From TTA-H9 sp002071415 (GTDB lineage: Bacteria; Bacteroidota; Bacteroidia; Bacteroidales; TTA-H9), in NCBI GenBank assembly GCA_035411425.1, contig DAONSX010000010.1, forward strand, positions 1 through 53,332: a stretch of 53,332 nucleotides of DNA. The letters are read 5' to 3'. The position numbers and the translations under genes were made by a program. Below, in pieces: positions 50,188 through 53,332 of this stretch (position 1 is the first letter of the stretch; the number at the start of each line of letters is the position of its first letter). The notes under the pieces were generated by a model, which saw nothing but the letters and a program-made list of their open reading frames with translations, did no database searches and was not told the origin of the DNA.

Positions 50188-53100
50188 TTACTTTCTTCCC
50201 ATTACAACCAATTTATAGGTTTGGATATATCCAGTTTCTGACATTAGATTAATCAGATAAACGCCAGGTTTCAAAAGTTTCCCATTATCCATTTTACCCT
50301 CCCATGTAAAATGATGATATCCCTTCGAAATTCGCGAATCAAATACATTGGCGATTAATTTACCACTCATATCCGTTATTCGAATCGAAAGGTTTGTTTC
50401 TTTCATGGCTTCTATATCGATATTTAAAATTCCTTCGAAAGGGTTAGGCCAGATTTTAATGGATGAAAAATCCTCATTCAATATAAATTCATCGATTCCA
50501 ATGATAATATTAGCCTGAACGATATTGGAAGGAACCGATTCATGACCCGTATTATCTACAGTTGTTACATAGAATTTATATAGACCACTCGAAGGAACCG
50601 TATAAAAATATTGTACACCCACAGTTGTATCGAGCAATGTAAAATTAGGACTTCCCTCAGCTAGCCAATAGATGTTGAAATGGTTGAAGTCGTTAATAGT
50701 AGGTTGAGTCCAATGCAACATAATCTTTCCTCCGAATCCTACTTCAATCTGTAAATTTTCAGGGGGAGGAGGAAGCTCGTCAATAGCGCCAAAAGTTATT
50801 TTACCATAGCCTTCGGGAGTAAAAATATTCATATTCTGGCAAGGCCACCAGCCGGTATAATACGATGGATCGTCAAGAACAAACACAAATAACCCGCTCT
50901 CATTATTCGCATTGTAGTTGATTTGCCATGGATAATCATGCCCTAACGGCAAAACAAATTCATAAACTACATGTCCACTTAAATCCGAAACTTCGATTTG
51001 TGGATTTACAAGTTCTATCGTAGTACCAACACCTCCAGTATTATATATGGGTCTGTATTTAATCAGATTACCCGAGCCATAGTAAACAGCCCAGTAATTA
51101 CCTTCCGAATCATCGCCAGGTTCAGGATAAGAACCATCGTTGTTGTCGTCGATGTATAGAGCAACTTCATCGTGATCTTTTAGCGATACATCATTTTTAT
51201 TATCTACTGCAACATAAAGTGCCGTTTTATTTTCATTTACTTTAAAATAGCCCATCACGCTGCCGATAGGCCTGACGATGTTGTCATACCTCCCCAATAC
51301 ATTCGACAAATCAACCATAAAAGCGTCAGACCATTCACCCGGACTAATAATGCCGTCGATCGAAGGAGTCGATCCATAATAGGCACTAATCTCATTTGTA
51401 ATAAAACCAGTTGAAATCCAACCTATAGCTTCATTCGAATAAGGAGTTTGCAAATCTCCTGAAAGTTTTGCAGTTACCACATAGTAATAATGAATCAAAG
51501 GCAATGCCGTACTATCGGCAAACGAGAGTTTCCCTGCTTCTACAAATCCCAATGGTGTGGAGGGGTAATATTCGAAAGAATATTGTTTCCTGTAAATATT
51601 ATATCCAACAACTCCTGGCGATGTAGAAGCTTCCCAGCTTAAATCTACCTGAAGACCCGCTCCCTGAGTAGCAATCAGATTAGTTGGCGGATTCCCGGCT
51701 GGTTCGAGTGTTACATCCTGTGTGGTGGTTTGGCCATTATTTATTGTGATATCACTAATATCCTGCGTAATATATCCGATTGCGCTGTAGCGAACCGTAT
51801 AGTTTCCTTGAGGAATACTCGAAAGATTGTAGTGCCCTGTCTCATCGGTATAGGTAAAATAAGTATCGAGGCCAACGACTTCTATCTTAGATCCACCCAA
51901 TTGACCCAAATCGGATTTCAAAACCATTCCAGTGAGCGTTCCACCGCCCAGATCGGAATTGATATTGTAAACGTTTCCACCCATGCCGAATTCACGGGCA
52001 TGAACAGCCTTACCACCCGCTACACAAATTTTACCATCAGATGAAAGATCTACACAAAAAAGTGAACCATTCGAATTTACTGTAAAATAAGGCGTATTAC
52101 TTTGTTTTCTGAAGAGATATAAATCCGGTGTCGCATTTCCTATAGGGCCCCAAGTTGCAGCAGCTATTATCGAACCATCGGCACTCAAATCGATACTTTG
52201 CACCATATCCCCCATATTGGGATAAATCCAAAGTGGAATCGGAGAATAAGTATCGAAAACATACAATTCACCATCATAACCCGTCGAAGTAAACATCAGC
52301 GTACCAACGGCAAGAGTACTGCCATCGGCCGATATGCCCATACCACATACCCACGATCCGCTCCCATTGACTTGATAAGTCCATCTCTCTGAATAGGTTT
52401 GCGTAATATCATCATATTCATAAAGAAAAACATGACCGCTATAATCTCCGTTCACCAGAAATTTCCCATCCTCTGAAATAGCAGGAGGATACTGGTCAGA
52501 TATTGGGCTTTGAAAAATTTCGGCACCATTCATTCCATTGAGTACGAAAACTTTATTTATTCCCCCACCATATTCTCCCAGAAGCACACGGTTTCCCGAA
52601 CGGCTAATCACCAGAGAAGCATAGTTCCCAGCATAAGCCTTTCGCCATAAAGGAGTTGGCTGTCCAACCTGGAAACAATATACTATCGAAGAATCTGCCG
52701 AAGATTGATTTACACCAGCTACAAAAACCTTTTGCCCATCATTTTGAATCTGAATCCCTCTTACAGATAATGGAGCAATGCTGGTTGTCCAGATAGGACT
52801 CGATGAAGTAGGAAGATAAACCTCTACAAGATCGTTGTATCCATTAGCAATGCGAGAGCCATCATCGGTCATATCAACCGATTCATCCCAAGCTGTAATG
52901 GTAAAAGGAACTTCCCATTCGGGAATATTCGAATTTCCATATAGCGAAAGACGTTGATAATTCAAGCTCCATCCCACTGCCGTTTTCAGAGTGGTTTGCG
53001 ATACTTTTACAACATTACCGATAGACGCAGCATCCGAGGCATGCCAATTAATCCCAGGAGTTAAGATAGACTCCACCTGTTTAGATGATCCTGACCATTC

Positions 53101-53244
53101 TGAATCCTCAGCATCAACGACTTGTAACTGATATCCCTTATTGGGATCAGTAATCGCTTTCTCCATTCTTAGTCTTACGTCCTGAGCATTCCCTATCTGA
53201 AACCCCAGTAGTGCTAAAGCAATGCAAATTGTAATTCTTTTCAT
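50188..53244 (-). CDS. Large secreted beta-propeller/FnIII protein with T9SS sorting domain
   Basis: A 1018-residue secreted protein. The signal peptide is residues 1-20 (ends IGNAQDV). A WD40/PQQ-like propeller (~70-430) has repeated ISADGSTLAVGT, LSADGSIIAAATWG and ISRSGNRVLLGEYG units. A carboxypeptidase-regulatory-like domain follows (~445-525), then a fibronectin type III domain (~530-620). A CBM9/DOMON-like region (~640-820) starts SAYYGSTPSIDGIISPGEWSD. A second FnIII domain and a type A T9SS tail (KIWPNPFEGILNIDIEAM) end the protein. No catalytic motif was seen. The ATG at 53244 begins the signal peptide; the frame extends upstream without one. It is monocistronic, with a candidate promoter 22 nt upstream. 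Its role, probably surface or extracellular binding, is unknown. Confidence 0.8.
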   Translation of the reverse strand: MKRITICIALALLGFQIGNAQDVRLRMEKAITDPNKGYQLQVVDAEDSEWSGSSKQVESILTPGINWHASDAASIGNVVKVSQTTLKTAVGWSLNYQRLSLYGNSNIPEWEVPFTITAWDESVDMTDDGSRIANGYNDLVEVYLPTSSSPIWTTSIAPLSVRGIQIQNDGQKVFVAGVNQSSADSSIVYCFQVGQPTPLWRKAYAGNYASLVISRSGNRVLLGEYGGGINKVFVLNGMNGAEIFQSPISDQYPPAISEDGKFLVNGDYSGHVFLYEYDDITQTYSERWTYQVNGSGSWVCGMGISADGSTLAVGTLMFTSTGYDGELYVFDTYSPIPLWIYPNMGDMVQSIDLSADGSIIAAATWGPIGNATPDLYLFRKQSNTPYFTVNSNGSLFCVDLSSDGKICVAGGKAVHAREFGMGGNVYNINSDLGGGTLTGMVLKSDLGQLGGSKIEVVGLDTYFTYTDETGHYNLSSIPQGNYTVRYSAIGYITQDISDITINNGQTTTQDVTLEPAGNPPTNLIATQGAGLQVDLSWEASTSPGVVGYNIYRKQYSFEYYPSTPLGFVEAGKLSFADSTALPLIHYYYVVTAKLSGDLQTPYSNEAIGWISTGFITNEISAYYGSTPSIDGIISPGEWSDAFMVDLSNVLGRYDNIVRPIGSVMGYFKVNENKTALYVAVDNKNDVSLKDHDEVALYIDDNNDGSYPEPGDDSEGNYWAVYYGSGNLIKYRPIYNTGGVGTTIELVNPQIEVSDLSGHVVYEFVLPLGHDYPWQINYNANNESGLFVFVLDDPSYYTGWWPCQNMNIFTPEGYGKITFGAIDELPPPPENLQIEVGFGGKIMLHWTQPTINDFNHFNIYWLAEGSPNFTLLDTTVGVQYFYTVPSSGLYKFYVTTVDNTGHESVPSNIVQANIIIGIDEFILNEDFSSIKIWPNPFEGILNIDIEAMKETNLSIRITDMSGKLIANVFDSRISKGYHHFTWEGKMDNGKLLKPGVYLINLMSETGYIQTYKLVVMGRK

Positions 53245-53265
53245 CTGTTTAAAATTTTTACGAAG

Positions 53266-53273
53266 CAAACTTA
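53266..53273 (-). promoter_or_regulatory. Candidate -7 promoter element of the large T9SS gene
   Basis: On the minus strand TAAGTTTG matches TAnnTTTG and ends 21 nt before the start codon at 53244. No good -33 TTTG is seen at the right distance. Confidence 0.4.
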
Positions 53274-53332
53274 CATAAAAAAAAATAATTTTCATACGCC
53301 GCACAACAAAAATCAAGGCCATGATTGTTCTA

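Noticed and set aside
1..53332. CRISPR arrays, transposases, prophage genes or integrases
   Set aside because: No array of regularly spaced direct repeats, no transposase or phage protein and no attachment-site duplication at the tRNA-Lys were seen.

Overview
The window looks like a chromosomal segment of a Bacteroidota bacterium, probably a Bacteroidales-like member outside the genus Bacteroides. The evidence is a SusC/SusD pair, several proteins with type IX secretion (T9SS) C-terminal sorting domains, promoters resembling the Bacteroidota TTTG / TAnnTTTG consensus, almost no Shine-Dalgarno sequences, a glsA-glsB glycine-lipid pair, and the phylum's usual order of the division and cell-wall (dcw) cluster. 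No prophage, transposase, rRNA operon or CRISPR array was seen.

Left part (1-8.2 kb): a tRNA-Lys(TTT) with its own terminator, a TsaC/YciO-family protein and an AlgH/YqgE protein on the minus strand. An overlapping pair follows that I read as murL and murD2, the alternative route to D-glutamate in peptidoglycan (L-Glu ligation, then epimerisation of the UDP-MurNAc-dipeptide). Then come Lon protease and tsaD.

Glycan-utilisation locus (8.2-22.6 kb): a lipoprotein hydrolase with a glucoamylase-like fold (GH144-like), a divergent Nudix-type regulator, SusC, SusD, a second multidomain T9SS-secreted GH144-like enzyme, a T9SS-secreted binding-type protein, an alpha/beta hydrolase and a GH3 beta-glucosidase lipoprotein. 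The GH144-like plus GH3 pairing suggests a beta-glucan, possibly beta-1,2-glucan. Two near-identical palindromes sit just downstream of the predicted start sites of the regulator and susC promoters and are candidate operators.

Middle part (22.7-31.3 kb): a lone LutA-like (Fe-S) protein, aroA-aroB, a small DUF6132-type membrane protein, an MmcQ/YjbR protein, an acyl-CoA carboxyltransferase with a biotin carrier behind a near-consensus promoter, and glsA-glsB-engB on the minus strand.

dcw cluster (31.5-50 kb): mraZ, rsmH, ftsL, ftsI (PASTA), murE, mraY, murD, ftsW, murG, murC, ftsQ, ftsA, ftsZ, yqeY. Many junctions are ATGA overlaps; murF and ddl are absent. Downstream are a MOSC-MogA fusion, a GNAT enzyme, an HD-domain protein and an FtsB/DivIC-like protein, ending in a hairpin terminator. 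The window closes with a large minus-strand secreted protein (beta-propeller, FnIII, sugar-binding-like domain, T9SS tail) that has its own terminator. Most start sites were chosen by eye and no homology search was run.
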